A stretch of DNA of 64,000 bases from Alteromonas gracilis (GCF_002993325.1 NZ_PVNO01000028.1:62001-126000), one strand, 5' to 3'. Shown: positions 37,309 to 47,710, numbered from the stretch's first letter. Notes: generated by a model not told the origin, from the letters alone. Numbers and translations: made by a program.

Positions 37309-40300
37309 ATGGTTTCACAGAGACTGGTTTCTGGGAAAATAGTGGCTGCGCTAGCTCTTTGCATGAGCGCACTTTCTAGTTTCTCGTATTCTGCATTCGC
37401 ACTTGAAGACACGGTTAACCCTGAGCTTTTCGATAAAATGGAGTATCGCTTTATTGGGCCTTATCGCGGTGGGCGCTCGGTGGCGGTTACTGGGGTTGAA
37501 GGTAATACCAACCTTTACTTTATGGGTACTGCAGGTGGCGGTGTTTGGAAAACCGAAAACGCGGGTTTATCCTGGGAAGCCATATCCGATAAAACATTTA
37601 AGGTAGGCAGCATAGGTTCTATCGCCGTTGCGCCTTCAGACCCTAACGTTATTTACGTAGGTACGGGTGAAGGCCCTATTCGAGGTGTAACGACCAGTCA
37701 CGGTAAAGGTGTTTATAAATCTACAGACGGCGGTGAAACCTGGAAACTGATGGGTTTAGACAAACGTGGTCAAATTCCTAAAATTCGCATACATCCCACT
37801 AACCCTGATATAGCTTGGGCAGCGGTACAAGGTAATATTTGGGGGCCGAATGAAGAGCGGGGCATTTTTAAAACGACGGATGGCGGTGAAACATGGCAGC
37901 ATGTGTTGAAAGTGAATGCCGATACTGGCGCTGCCGACTTAGCTATCGACCCCACTAACCCAAGAATTCTTTATGCCAGCATGTGGCATCACGGCAGAAC
38001 GCCCTGGTTTATTAAGTCAGGCGGTGAGGGTGGCGGCCTTTATAAGTCAACTGATGGAGGCGAAAGCTGGGACAAGCTAGAAAAAGGGTTACCCAAGCTT
38101 ATTGGAAAGGTGGGTGTTGATATCGCCCCGTCTAACCCAAAGCGTCTTTACGCCATTATCGAGGCTGATGAGGGTGGCCTATATCGCAGTGATGACGCAG
38201 GTAAGTCGTGGTCGTTAATGAACGGCGATAATATTCTTAAAGCCCGCGCGTGGTACTACAACCACATCAAGGTAGACCCTAACGACGAAAATACCCTTTA
38301 TGTGATGAATGTGCAGCTGCATAAATCCATTGATGGCGGCAAAACCTTCGAAATTAAATCACTGCCCCACGGCGATACCCACGATATGTGGATAAACCCG
38401 GAAAACAGCTTAAATATGATCAACGCTAACGACGGTGGCGCAACCGTTACCTTCGATGGTGGTGAATCGTGGTCAAGCATTTACAACCAGCCGACGGCGC
38501 AGTTTTACCGCGTTATTACCGACAATTTAACCCCTTACTATGTTTATGGCGGGCAGCAAGATAACTCGACCATGGCTACACCCTCTGAGACGTGGGGCGA
38601 CGGTATGGGAATAGAAGATCAGTTTTCTGTTGGCGGCGGCGAGAGTGCGCATATTGCGTTTAACCCAGACGATCCAACCCTTATTTACGCCACTACCATC
38701 AATGGCACGCTAACAGAGTATAACCGCGACACTGGGCTTACGCGCCCCATCATGCCATACCCTGAGTACGTGTTTGGCAGAAACGCACGGGATCAAAAGT
38801 ACCGTACCAACTGGAATGCTCCAGTGATAGTGTCAAAGCATGATCCTGACACCGTGTACTATGGCACGCAGATGATCTTAAAAACCACCGACCGGGGTGT
38901 GAATTGGCAAGAAATCAGCCCAGACTTAACCCGTAACGAGCCTGAAAAGCAGGGGCTAAACGGCGGGCCGATCACCAACGAGCAAGCTGGAGCTGAATAC
39001 TACAATACGGTTTTCTATATAGCAGAATCAGCGGTTAACAAAGGTGAACTCTGGGTGGGGGCCGATGACGGCAAGCTACATATTACCCGCGATGAGGGTA
39101 AAAACTGGAAAGATATTACCCCTCACAAAAAAGAAGCGCAGGTAAATGCCATTGAACTTAGCCCTCATGCAGAAGGCAGAGCTTACGTTGCGGTAGCAGG
39201 CTATAAGTTAAATGACTACACACCTTACATCTACAAAACCGACAACTTTGGCAAGCGCTGGAAGCGTATTGATGAAGGGCTACCAGAGGACGCCTTTGTC
39301 CGCGTAGTACGCGAAGATACAGAGCGCGAAGGTATGTTGTTCGCGGGTACAGAGAGCGGTATGTTTATCAGCTTCGACGACGGTAAACACTGGCAAGAGC
39401 TGGACTTAAACCTTCCGCCTGTGGCGATTACCGATATGCAGGTGAAAGGCGATGACTTAGTTGTTGCAACCCAAGGCCGAGGCTTTTGGATTTTGGATGA
39501 CATTAGCCCGCTACGTGAAGTACATGAGTCGCTAGATAATGAAGCGCTGTTCCAGTTTGAACCTATTGATGGCATTCGCTTGCTATCTGGCGGCGGCATG
39601 ACCGACCAGCCTCAAGCGAAGAATCCACCACGGGGCGCGACCTTCCGGTACTATTTGAAGGATGAATTAGAAGAAGAGCAAACGCTTCGCATTGATATAT
39701 TTAATGAAGACAATGAGTTGGTTCGTACATTATCCTCAGCTCCGAGTGCATTTGAGAAGTGCGCTAAAGGTAATGAGGATGTTCGCAGCCCTATCAAATT
39801 TAAACATCCGGCAACAAAGGCGGGTTATAACGAATTTGTATGGGACCTTCGACGTGAGCCGTTGAACTGCATCGAGAATGTAAAACTGTTTGGCGGCTGG
39901 AATGGCGCCCGTGTTATGCCTGGAGACTACAAAGCGAAAATTACAGTAGGTGAACAGGCGCAAACCCGCGCGTTTAAAGTGCTTCCAGACCCAAGGGAAG
40001 AAGCAGATAAAGCGCAGCTACAAGTGGTTGAAAAGAGCATTCAGGCTACAGAAACCTTACTGAATGATTTGTTTGCTCACCTGCAAAAAGCCCGTGATGT
40101 GCGCGCGCAGTTAAGTGATGTTTCTGAAGATAACGTCATGCTGGCAAGCGATGTGTCGGCTTCAATCGAGCGCATTGTTAGTGCCATCGACGACTGGGAA
40201 GCTTTGGTTATTCAGCCTAAACATCAAACCTTTGAAGACGACATCAACTGGCCGAATATGCTAGACAGACAAGTGCGTTTCTTGATGGATAACTTCGACA

Positions 40301-40464
40301 GAACCGGCGCGCCTGCACAAGCTGGTGCACTAAAACGGTTAGAAGACTTAGAGGAAAAGTGGCAGCAATATAAAGTGCAGCTAGAAACCTTGTTTGGTGA
40401 AGAAGTGAAACCCTTGAACGAAAAGCTCTCGAAGCAACGCGCGTTTGATTTAGAGAGTTTATAA
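37309..40464 (+). CDS. Large exported sortilin/BNR-repeat beta-propeller protein
   Basis: 1051 residues with a signal peptide ('SALSSFSYSAFA'). At least ten Asp-box motifs of the S/T-x-D-x-G-x-x-W type follow, such as 'KSTDGGETW', 'KTTDGGETW', 'KSTDGGESW', 'RSDDAGKSW' and 'ITRDEGKNW'. They build one or two large propellers of the VPS10/sortilin or BNR type. A short Ig-like part and a helical tail close the protein. Families like this are common in marine bacteria and are often annotated as glycosyl hydrolases without proof; catalytic function is not established. Followed by a strong terminator. Confidence 0.82.
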   Translation: MVSQRLVSGKIVAALALCMSALSSFSYSAFALEDTVNPELFDKMEYRFIGPYRGGRSVAVTGVEGNTNLYFMGTAGGGVWKTENAGLSWEAISDKTFKVGSIGSIAVAPSDPNVIYVGTGEGPIRGVTTSHGKGVYKSTDGGETWKLMGLDKRGQIPKIRIHPTNPDIAWAAVQGNIWGPNEERGIFKTTDGGETWQHVLKVNADTGAADLAIDPTNPRILYASMWHHGRTPWFIKSGGEGGGLYKSTDGGESWDKLEKGLPKLIGKVGVDIAPSNPKRLYAIIEADEGGLYRSDDAGKSWSLMNGDNILKARAWYYNHIKVDPNDENTLYVMNVQLHKSIDGGKTFEIKSLPHGDTHDMWINPENSLNMINANDGGATVTFDGGESWSSIYNQPTAQFYRVITDNLTPYYVYGGQQDNSTMATPSETWGDGMGIEDQFSVGGGESAHIAFNPDDPTLIYATTINGTLTEYNRDTGLTRPIMPYPEYVFGRNARDQKYRTNWNAPVIVSKHDPDTVYYGTQMILKTTDRGVNWQEISPDLTRNEPEKQGLNGGPITNEQAGAEYYNTVFYIAESAVNKGELWVGADDGKLHITRDEGKNWKDITPHKKEAQVNAIELSPHAEGRAYVAVAGYKLNDYTPYIYKTDNFGKRWKRIDEGLPEDAFVRVVREDTEREGMLFAGTESGMFISFDDGKHWQELDLNLPPVAITDMQVKGDDLVVATQGRGFWILDDISPLREVHESLDNEALFQFEPIDGIRLLSGGGMTDQPQAKNPPRGATFRYYLKDELEEEQTLRIDIFNEDNELVRTLSSAPSAFEKCAKGNEDVRSPIKFKHPATKAGYNEFVWDLRREPLNCIENVKLFGGWNGARVMPGDYKAKITVGEQAQTRAFKVLPDPREEADKAQLQVVEKSIQATETLLNDLFAHLQKARDVRAQLSDVSEDNVMLASDVSASIERIVSAIDDWEALVIQPKHQTFEDDINWPNMLDRQVRFLMDNFDRTGAPAQAGALKRLEDLEEKWQQYKVQLETLFGEEVKPLNEKLSKQRAFDLESL

Positions 40465-40504
40465 CAAGGCAAACAACCCTTACACTTGCTGGAGTTATAA
40501 AATT

Positions 40505-40545
40505 AAAAAGCCGGAAGCGATGAAAACGCTTCCGGCTTTTATTTT
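40505..40545. terminator. Bidirectional terminator between convergent genes
   Basis: AAAAGCCGGAAGCG (40506-40519) and CGCTTCCGGCTTTT (40527-40540) form a 14-base stem with a seven-base loop, with A and T tracts on the two sides. It serves the repeat protein (plus) and the TonB receptor (minus). Confidence 0.93.
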
Positions 40546-40612
40546 TGGTATTAAACGCGCTTCTAGCGCACTTGGAAAAACTTACCGAAACAGAGGTTTT
40601 CGAAACTAAATA

Positions 40613-42736
40613 CTAAAACTGATACTTGACGCTTACAGTATAGTTAGTCGGAGACCCTGGCATCGTCCAAAGCTGGTGGTATGAGTTTTCAAAGTAGTCT
40701 CTGTCGAACAGATTGTTCACGTCAAATCTCAAATAAAGCTTATCGCTAATATTCACAGACCCTGCTAAGTTCACAAGCGTGTAAGACGGCAAAATGAATG
40801 TTGGATCGGTGGTTTGCCCTAAGCGATCCCCCACGTAACGCATGGTCACACCAAAGAACGCTTCTTTTTCAAATATGCTGGTGAAATGGTTAAGCGAGAT
40901 ATACCCCGAATGCTTGGCAATATTGATTAATCGCGACCCTTTAGGAATAGGCACGCCCCAATCCAAGTTATTCACTTCGTTCGCGGTTTTAGCATCTACG
41001 TACGCGTACGCCATATCAAGGCGAATGTCTGAAGTAAGGTCAGTCGTTAACTGAAATTCTACCCCTTGGCTTTCAACTTCACCGAGCGTAGCTGAAAAGC
41101 CAGTGTTAGGTTCAGCGGTAAGCATGTTGGTCTTTTCAGCATCAAAAATAGCGACGCTACCAGAAAACATATCAGCAATGTTTTCCCACTTAGCACCTAC
41201 CTCAAAAGAGGTGGTTTCTTCTGGGTCAAAAGCGTTGCGGTCTGAATCAAGTCCGGGATTAGGTCTGAAACCTTCTGCATAGCTCGTGTATAGACTCACA
41301 GCGTCATTGATTTCATACACAAAACCGAAACGTGGCGTCACTTCCGTTTGGTCTTGTTTTTGCCCTTCATTGCTTAACTTATTGAAAATGTCTTGCTCGA
41401 ACTTGTCCACACGAAAGCCAACTAAAAGTTTGGTGGCGTCGGTAAGTTCAATAACATCTTGTGCGTAAAAACCTAACCCTTTTTGCTTTTCAGCCGTGAG
41501 TGTAGTGGGCGTAACATCAGGTCTGAAAATGGTGTAGTCTGGATTTTCAGGGTCGATGCTATACGTGGTATCACCTGCACCCCACGCAGTGCGCCAACGA
41601 CCATAGTCTGTATCAATATGGTAATTGTAATAGTCCAAACCAAATAAGACGTTGTTTACGAAGCCTGCCACGTCTACTACGCCACTTAATTCAAAGCGTA
41701 GCGATAAGTCTTGCGCTTGATAGTCGCGGGTTCTACGTTGCCTTGAAAGTATAGATGGGTCGGTATACAAAAGCTGACGGCCTTCCGATAGCTCGGTATC
41801 TGAAGACTGCCCTTCAAACGAGGAGTCTCTATAGGCGAAGCCACTGAGTAAATGCCAGTTGTGATTCAACTCGTGATTTAACACTAGCTGATGTCCAAAG
41901 GCTTTAACTTCATGGGCACCGTCTCTGATATCACCGTAAAAGTCTTCCGCGTTTGCTGCGTCAAAGTCGTTATTCAATATGAACACACCGCGATCAAGTG
42001 GTTTCTCTTGGTCTAAGATTTCCATCTGATAGCTTAAGCTAGTGTGATCAGAAATATTCCAGATAAATGAAGGGTTAAGGTTCAAATTCTTGAAAAATAC
42101 GTTATCGCGATAAGTATCGGAGTCCTCGTATGAACCGTTAACACGATACGCCATGTCTGAATTAATGCCGTTGGTGTAATCGAACTCTACCTGCTTTTTA
42201 TCAAAATTATCTACCGTGCCTTGAATGTAGCCTTGCTCTTCAAACTGAGGTTTTTTGGTAATCACATTAATGGTACCGCCAGGCTCTCCCTGACCATATA
42301 AGGCCGAGCCTGGACCCTTCATTACTTCAATAGTTTGAACGTTAACGGTACTTCTATTACCGCTGTAGCCACGCACATTAAAGCCGTTTATTAAATACCC
42401 CGTCGGATTGTTTTCATCGCCAGAAAAGCCACGAATAGCAAAGCTATCGAACATACCGCCTGAGTTGTTTTGTCTAACAATAGTTGGCGCAAAGTCCAGA
42501 GCATCGATGAAGCGCGTGATCCCCTCATTCGCTAACGTATCAGCAGTAATGCGGTCGATTGCTTGGGGCGTGTCGATAAGCGGTACGTTCCCGCGATAGG
42601 GCTGAAAGTGTCTTTTGACTTCAATGTGCTCTAGATCATCGTGAGCATCTTGAAGGGAACTTTTATTACTTTGCGCAGCGGCACTTACCGATATTGCAAT
42701 TAAGGAAAATATAAACGGTGTTTTAATGTTAAGCAT
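40613..42736 (-). CDS. TonB-dependent siderophore receptor
   Basis: 707 residues. Signal peptide ending 'SAAAQ'. Plug domain with 'TPQAIDRITADTLANEG', 'FAIRGF' and 'MKGPGSALYGQGEPGG', typical of the FhuA/FpvA-like ferrisiderophore group, then a barrel ending in a terminal Phe ('VSVKYQF'). It likely imports an iron-siderophore complex. No clear Fur box was seen by eye in the leader, so iron control is not shown by the sequence. No siderophore synthesis genes are nearby. Confidence 0.9.
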   Translation of the reverse strand: MLNIKTPFIFSLIAISVSAAAQSNKSSLQDAHDDLEHIEVKRHFQPYRGNVPLIDTPQAIDRITADTLANEGITRFIDALDFAPTIVRQNNSGGMFDSFAIRGFSGDENNPTGYLINGFNVRGYSGNRSTVNVQTIEVMKGPGSALYGQGEPGGTINVITKKPQFEEQGYIQGTVDNFDKKQVEFDYTNGINSDMAYRVNGSYEDSDTYRDNVFFKNLNLNPSFIWNISDHTSLSYQMEILDQEKPLDRGVFILNNDFDAANAEDFYGDIRDGAHEVKAFGHQLVLNHELNHNWHLLSGFAYRDSSFEGQSSDTELSEGRQLLYTDPSILSRQRRTRDYQAQDLSLRFELSGVVDVAGFVNNVLFGLDYYNYHIDTDYGRWRTAWGAGDTTYSIDPENPDYTIFRPDVTPTTLTAEKQKGLGFYAQDVIELTDATKLLVGFRVDKFEQDIFNKLSNEGQKQDQTEVTPRFGFVYEINDAVSLYTSYAEGFRPNPGLDSDRNAFDPEETTSFEVGAKWENIADMFSGSVAIFDAEKTNMLTAEPNTGFSATLGEVESQGVEFQLTTDLTSDIRLDMAYAYVDAKTANEVNNLDWGVPIPKGSRLINIAKHSGYISLNHFTSIFEKEAFFGVTMRYVGDRLGQTTDPTFILPSYTLVNLAGSVNISDKLYLRFDVNNLFDRDYFENSYHQLWTMPGSPTNYTVSVKYQF

Positions 42737-43048
42737 AAGAAAGTTTGACGAGTTTTCAACAGGTTTTGTAGAGGGTTTAAATGTTATGTTATCTCATTTC
42801 TCTTGGCAAGGTAATTTACCGTTGGAGACTGGTCTAAACTCAGTGAAGTAACATTTTCCTAGGCTCACATATGCTATACACTTCGCGTCCTTATTTAGGC
42901 GATAAGCCAACACTTAACAATAAATTACAATACGCTATATAAATCGACTTAAGAAAAGTCAGTTTCGGTGATAGCACCTGTGAGACATCTGTACATATCA
43001 GGTGTTTGGAAAAGGTTCAGCTTTACCGAATAGGAGCTAGGACACTTA
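42737..43048. other. Divergent promoter region between two TonB receptors
   Basis: 312 AT-rich bases with no gene. It must hold promoters for both receptors. I see no recognisable cobalamin or TPP riboswitch core and no good Fur-box palindrome. Confidence 0.5.
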
Positions 43049-44923
43049 ATGTTTCATAAAACACTTTCTTTATTTTTATCTGCGCTTCCTTTATCAGTTT
43101 TAGCAGCGGAAAACGCAGACGTTATTTCGACAGTAACCGCGGAAGCAAACGTTGAAAAAATTACGATTGAAGGGGCGGCGACTGCTAACGATAAGCCAGT
43201 AGGTACGTTTAACTCGCCAATTTCAAATTTGGAGTACGATCCGCGGGTCGATTTGCAGTCAAGGAATATGGCAGAGGCCCAAGCTGACGTCACCATTCGT
43301 GGCGGTATATTTGAAAATACGGGCTTTCGAGTGGGAAGCGCGACGCTTATCGACCCACAAACGGGGCACTATTTCGCTGAAATTCCTATTGCACCAGAAA
43401 TGTTGACGAAGCCGAGTATTTTCACTGGTGTTGATAACGCGCTTTACGGCGTTAATAGTTCTGTTGGTACGGTCTCCTTCGGTTGGAAACCTATTCAAAA
43501 AGGTGGCAGCGTATCAATAGGTGCAGGTAATAATTATTTTAATTTGCAGCGTGTTCATGGCGCTTCAACTATGCTCCTTGAAAGCTATCCTGCTTGGTCT
43601 GTGGGGATTGAAGGGGAATATTCACGCTCAGAAAGTGATGGCACCATCGCCAATGGCGATCACCAGTTTGAGCGTATGTCTGGTCGTGTTCAGTTAGCAA
43701 GCGAGCGCTCGCAAACCGACTTATTTTATGGCTTCCAACAAAAGTTCTTTGGTTGGCCCAATTTGTATACGCCATTCAACGTAAATGAAACGGAAGACAT
43801 TGAAACCCGTTTGGTCATGCTAAATCATAGACAGGGATATGGTGAAAAGGGCATGGAAAATACCGTCGAGGTTTCTGCCTACTACAGAGAAAACGACGAC
43901 CATTATGTATTTTCTCGAGAAAACCCGGAAGCGTTTCAGGCGTTTCACGAAACCGAAGTGAAGTCGCTCGCTCTTTCTGGTACTCACAATCTATCGCAAG
44001 ATTTTGGTATCAACTACTCAGCTCAATTTACTGCAGACGACATTAAATCAACCACGTTAGAAAACAATTTCACCTCTCGAGATTACTATAAAGTGAGTGT
44101 GGTGCCCGAGTATCGAGCTAAGCTGAACAGCAATGAATCGCTCACCATTCGTTTAGGTGGGGCGTTTGACGATACCAACCGCGACGACGACCGACTGTCT
44201 GTTGTGGGCGATATTAGTTGGCTAACCCAACTTGATCGTCATGCATCTCGAACCTTCTATGTTTCATATGCGGAAGCGACGCAAGTGGCGGGTTATACGG
44301 CAATTGGCGGAAGCACCACAAGCGGCTTGTTCAGAAGCAATAATCAGCTTAAGCGAGAAGTGAGTAAAAACTTAGAAATTGGCGCCTCGTTTGATGATCA
44401 ATCGTGGAAATTCGATACTGCGCTTTTTTATCGCTGGGATAATGAACTTACCGATTGGACTTATAGTTTTGATTCAACATCAGCACGTAGCGCCAACCCC
44501 GTTGATATAGAGACGCTAGGTGTTGAGTTTATTGCGATTAAGCGCTTTGATAATGCTGATGTGGTTGCCAGTTATACTTATTTAGATAAGTCGGAAGACT
44601 ATGGAATTGATGGTGTGGATGCGAGTTTTTACGCGCTCAACTATCCGCCACATCGCGCAACCCTCGGGTTGGTGTGGTTTGCAACTGACACGGTTGAAGT
44701 TCGCATTGACAACGAATGGAGAAAACAGGAAACCAATGCGCTTAGAAACGGCAGTGACTCTGCGTTCTTTTCGCATGCCACCCTTACCTATTCACCGGCT
44801 CAGATTGAAGGGTTAAACCTAGTATTGGCCGTGGATAATTTATGGAATGAGCGCTTTGAAGAAATTCCCGGTACGCCAGGTCGTGGAGAACAGTATTCTG
44901 CGACCTTGACCTATTTTTGGTAG
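43049..44923 (+). CDS. TonB-dependent receptor paired with a DUF6314-like gene
   Basis: 624 residues. Signal peptide ending 'SVLAAE'. A short plug ('DVTIRGGIFENTGFRVGSATL') is followed by a barrel that ends 'YSATLTYFW'. The terminal residue is Trp rather than Phe, which is allowed. GGAG ribosome site 11 bases upstream. The downstream gene is a small DUF6314-like protein on the same strand after a hairpin, suggesting a shared ligand. The ligand is not known. Confidence 0.85.
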   Translation: MFHKTLSLFLSALPLSVLAAENADVISTVTAEANVEKITIEGAATANDKPVGTFNSPISNLEYDPRVDLQSRNMAEAQADVTIRGGIFENTGFRVGSATLIDPQTGHYFAEIPIAPEMLTKPSIFTGVDNALYGVNSSVGTVSFGWKPIQKGGSVSIGAGNNYFNLQRVHGASTMLLESYPAWSVGIEGEYSRSESDGTIANGDHQFERMSGRVQLASERSQTDLFYGFQQKFFGWPNLYTPFNVNETEDIETRLVMLNHRQGYGEKGMENTVEVSAYYRENDDHYVFSRENPEAFQAFHETEVKSLALSGTHNLSQDFGINYSAQFTADDIKSTTLENNFTSRDYYKVSVVPEYRAKLNSNESLTIRLGGAFDDTNRDDDRLSVVGDISWLTQLDRHASRTFYVSYAEATQVAGYTAIGGSTTSGLFRSNNQLKREVSKNLEIGASFDDQSWKFDTALFYRWDNELTDWTYSFDSTSARSANPVDIETLGVEFIAIKRFDNADVVASYTYLDKSEDYGIDGVDASFYALNYPPHRATLGLVWFATDTVEVRIDNEWRKQETNALRNGSDSAFFSHATLTYSPAQIEGLNLVLAVDNLWNERFEEIPGTPGRGEQYSATLTYFW

Positions 44924-44929
44924 TTTGAG

Positions 44930-44974
44930 GTGAAGTGCTTCGCGTTAGCGATTAGCTATCGCTAGGCGCTTCAC
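44930..44974 (+). other. Hairpin between TonB receptor and DUF6314-like gene
   Basis: GTGAAGTGC (44930-44938) pairs with GCGCTTCAC (44966-44974) with one G-U pair, and TAGCGA/TCGCTA pair inside. No clear U run follows, so it is more likely a processing or partial termination point than a full stop. Confidence 0.5.
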
Positions 44975-44999
44975 GCTTTATTTAAACAAGGTATGTGTG

Positions 45000-45482
45000 A
45001 TGCCCGACTTTCACGAATCGCCCGAAACTGAAGTGCCTATTGAATCAACCTCTTCAGGCGGCCCTTTTGACCTTAAATATTTCGCTGGAGAATGGCGTTT
45101 GCACCGAAAGATTATCCAGCAAAACGGCGATACTTTCTCCTTTATTGGAAAGGCTGCTTTGCGTTGGGATTCAGAATGGGAGAAACCCACGCTGAATTAT
45201 CACGAGCAAGGTGAAGTAACCTCGCCAAATGGAAACATTATGTCTGCCGAGCGCCGCTACTTTTGGCAACAGTCCCAGCGTGGAGCCTTTGATGTTTTGT
45301 TTGATGATAAGCGGTATTTTCATAGCTTCAGCATAAGTAATCCTAACGCACATCACCTTTGTGGTGACGACCATTATGTAGTGCACTATCGCTTTGAAAC
45401 GTGGCCATTATGGTGCGTTACGTGGCAGGTCAAAGGACCAAGAAAAGACTACACTATGGTTAGCGAATATAGTCCTCTATAA
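45000..45482 (+). CDS. DUF6314-like protein
   Basis: 160 residues from the ATG at 45000 (a GTG directly before it is in frame). The sequence fits the DUF6314 pattern: 'FAGEWRLHRKI' at the start, 'YHEQGEV' mid-protein, 'CGDDHYVVHYRFE' and 'KGPRKDYTM' near the end. Such proteins look like small beta-barrels able to hold a ligand; function unknown. No signal peptide, so cytoplasmic. It follows a TonB receptor by 76 bases, so it may handle the imported compound. Confidence 0.75.
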   Translation: MPDFHESPETEVPIESTSSGGPFDLKYFAGEWRLHRKIIQQNGDTFSFIGKAALRWDSEWEKPTLNYHEQGEVTSPNGNIMSAERRYFWQQSQRGAFDVLFDDKRYFHSFSISNPNAHHLCGDDHYVVHYRFETWPLWCVTWQVKGPRKDYTMVSEYSPL

Positions 45483-45500
45483 TCTGCGCTGTGCCGTGAT

Positions 45501-46361
45501 TTATGACTGCTGCTTCTTGCTGTACTGGTGAGACATCCAAAGAGCAAAGGCGATGATAGCACCGCCAAGAAACAGACGGGAAAAATCAGTATCTTTTTGC
45601 CAAAGCAGCAAATTAACCACAAGCCCTGCCGGAATAAGGGCGTTATTCATGATAGCTAACGTGCCCCCAGACACTTTCAGGGCGCCTTGATTCCAAAAAT
45701 AATAGCCAAGCCCTGATGCCACCACACCTAACCACAACAATACACCCCATTGTTCGCCGTTTTGTGGCAATTTGTCATTATTACCGAAGAAAAAGAAAGC
45801 GGGCAGTGCGACAGCTAGTGCACCTAAGTAAAACCAGGCAAACACATTGTGGTTAGAAACCGATGCTTGAAACGTTGAGGTCAACTTTTTATAACCCACC
45901 TGGCCCAAAGCGAAACATAGGTTAGCACCCTGTACGATGGCAAAACCTAACCAAAAGTTGTCGCTAATGCCGTTAAACCGAATAATAGCAGCACCTGCAG
46001 TGGCAATAAGGGCACATAGCAAATAAAACGGGTTGAAACGCTTAAACATGGCGTCGTTTAAAATAGCGACATAAAGGGGTGTGAATATAGTAAAAAGCAA
46101 CACTTCTGGAACAGATAAATGCAAAAAGGAATGATAGAAAAAGATATACATCAGCCCTAGTTGCACGGCCCCTAACATTGCCAGTATCGCTTTTTGCTTA
46201 GTACTTAAAAGTGACGGCTTTAGAAAAGGAAGAAAAACGGCAAAGGCAAGCGCGACGCGAGTTAATACTGCGAAGTAGCTATCAACTGCACCTGCTAAAA
46301 ACTCACCAATGAGTGAAAATGAAAATGCCCATAAGACTGTAACTGCGACAAGATATAGCAC
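45501..46361 (-). CDS. EamA/DMT family transporter
   Basis: 286 residues with ten hydrophobic helices in two EamA repeats ('MLYLVAVTVLWAFSFSLIGEF' region at the start and 'YYFWNQGALKVSGG' in the second half). Drug/metabolite family exporters move amino acids or similar small molecules out of the cell. It converges on the DUF6314-like gene with an 18-base gap. Substrate unknown. Confidence 0.88.
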   Translation of the reverse strand: MLYLVAVTVLWAFSFSLIGEFLAGAVDSYFAVLTRVALAFAVFLPFLKPSLLSTKQKAILAMLGAVQLGLMYIFFYHSFLHLSVPEVLLFTIFTPLYVAILNDAMFKRFNPFYLLCALIATAGAAIIRFNGISDNFWLGFAIVQGANLCFALGQVGYKKLTSTFQASVSNHNVFAWFYLGALAVALPAFFFFGNNDKLPQNGEQWGVLLWLGVVASGLGYYFWNQGALKVSGGTLAIMNNALIPAGLVVNLLLWQKDTDFSRLFLGGAIIAFALWMSHQYSKKQQS

Positions 46362-46454
46362 GCGTTTCTCTTTTTCTAACTAAGACGCGCGCTAAGGTAT
46401 TGCAATGGGCACTGTTAATCAACTAAAGGTTGTTTTAACGCTCACAGAAAATCA

Positions 46455-46670
46455 TTAGTGAACCGCGCTAGATATAGTAGGAGCGGGTGGTGATTTTACT
46501 TTTTTCTCTTCTTTAAATTCACCGGCTTCTTCAACAAGCGCTGTCATTGCGTCAATGATATCTAGGAAGCTTGCTAATTGATCTGGCGTAAGACCGTGAG
46601 ATAAGTTCTCGATTTTATTAATAAGTTGCTTAGTAGGTAGGCGCATAGTGTCAAAATTTTGTTGTTTCAC
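46455..46670 (-). CDS. Small hypothetical protein
   Basis: 71 residues from a GTG; an ATG eight codons later (46646) is an alternative. Hydrophilic and mostly helical ('LTPDQLASFLDIIDAMTALVEEAGEF'), with a Lys/Pro-rich tail. No domain recognised and no strong ribosome site. It lies between two same-strand genes and fills the gap well, which is the main support for it being real. Confidence 0.5.
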   Translation of the reverse strand: MKQQNFDTMRLPTKQLINKIENLSHGLTPDQLASFLDIIDAMTALVEEAGEFKEEKKVKSPPAPTISSAVH

Positions 46671-46732
46671 TGAATGTTGACCATAGCTGTTTCAAATTTC
46701 TTGCCACAATAAACGTCACATTGAAACTTCCT

Positions 46733-47629
46733 TTAACTACTACCCTCAACGAGCGCTTTTTTAGCCATTAAAGCCTCGGTTAAAAACTGCATCAGTAACT
46801 TCACTTTGGGTTGCTCATACAAGTCAGGGTGAGTGAGCAACCAAATATCGTATTGCAATACGGGAGTACTTCCCGGTAATCGCACCAAGTCGGGGTGTGG
46901 ATCGCCCATGAAACAGGCCGTTCTTCCCATGCCAACGCCGTTCAAAATAGCGTGGTAACGAGAAATAATGTCGTCTATCGCTATTCCAATAGACACTTCT
47001 GGATAGGGCGACTGCGCTAGCCATTGTGGCCAAACTTCATTCTCTAACGGCGCAATCCAACGCCAGTCTTTACGAGGTGTGTTTCTGCAGTAATCTTTGT
47101 GTGCATAAAAGCACAAGCCCAACTGGTACAGTCGCCTTCCAATTAAGTGTTCGGGTAACTTAGGTGCTCCGCGTATTACGACATCCGCTTCGCCTTTGTC
47201 CAAGTCGGCGAATTGTGTTGAGCTTTTTACTTTTAAATTAATAGACGGGTAAAGTCGAGTGAACTCGCCGAGTTCTCTAGCTAATAAAAACTGCGACATC
47301 GGCTCTCCCAGTGAGAGCGTTATTGAGCCTGCGAGCTTTTCATTACTTGCGCAGTAAAGTCGTTCTGACTCGCGAATAACACTTTCAACCTGCATAGCGG
47401 TGGCGACAAGCTGCTCGCCAAAAGGGGTAGCGCGGTACCCGCCTGGAATACGCTCGAAAATACTGGCGCTATATTGTTTTTCCAGTAAAGCCAGGCGTCT
47501 TGCCACTGTAGTATGGGTAGTACCCATCGCAACAGCAGTGGCTCTTAGGGTACTTGACCTATGTAGTGCAAGAATTAATGCGTAGTCGTTCCAATCTTTC
47601 ATGGAACGATAATGCACCATTGTGAGCAA
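46733..47629 (-). CDS. LysR family transcription regulator
   Basis: Up to 298 residues; ATG codons at 47620 and 47602 are plausible later starts. An N-terminal winged helix-turn-helix ('LRATAVAMGTTHTTVARRLALLEKQ') is followed by a LysR-type effector domain ('GSITLSLGEPMSQFLLARELG', 'ADVVIRG'). It likely regulates the divergent gene at 47711, which starts 82 bases away, as is common for this family. Inducer unknown. Confidence 0.87.
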   Translation of the reverse strand: MLTMVHYRSMKDWNDYALILALHRSSTLRATAVAMGTTHTTVARRLALLEKQYSASIFERIPGGYRATPFGEQLVATAMQVESVIRESERLYCASNEKLAGSITLSLGEPMSQFLLARELGEFTRLYPSINLKVKSSTQFADLDKGEADVVIRGAPKLPEHLIGRRLYQLGLCFYAHKDYCRNTPRKDWRWIAPLENEVWPQWLAQSPYPEVSIGIAIDDIISRYHAILNGVGMGRTACFMGDPHPDLVRLPGSTPVLQYDIWLLTHPDLYEQPKVKLLMQFLTEALMAKKALVEGSS

Positions 47630-47710
47630 AAAACAAACCGTGTTTTGAGTAGCATCAATTGCTAATGTAACGGTAAAGCTACAAAGTCAATTATTAACGA
47701 GAGAGTCTGT

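Noticed and set aside
42840-43045. Possible riboswitch before the TonB receptor at 43049
   Set aside because: I looked for cobalamin, TPP, FMN and similar cores and found none convincing.
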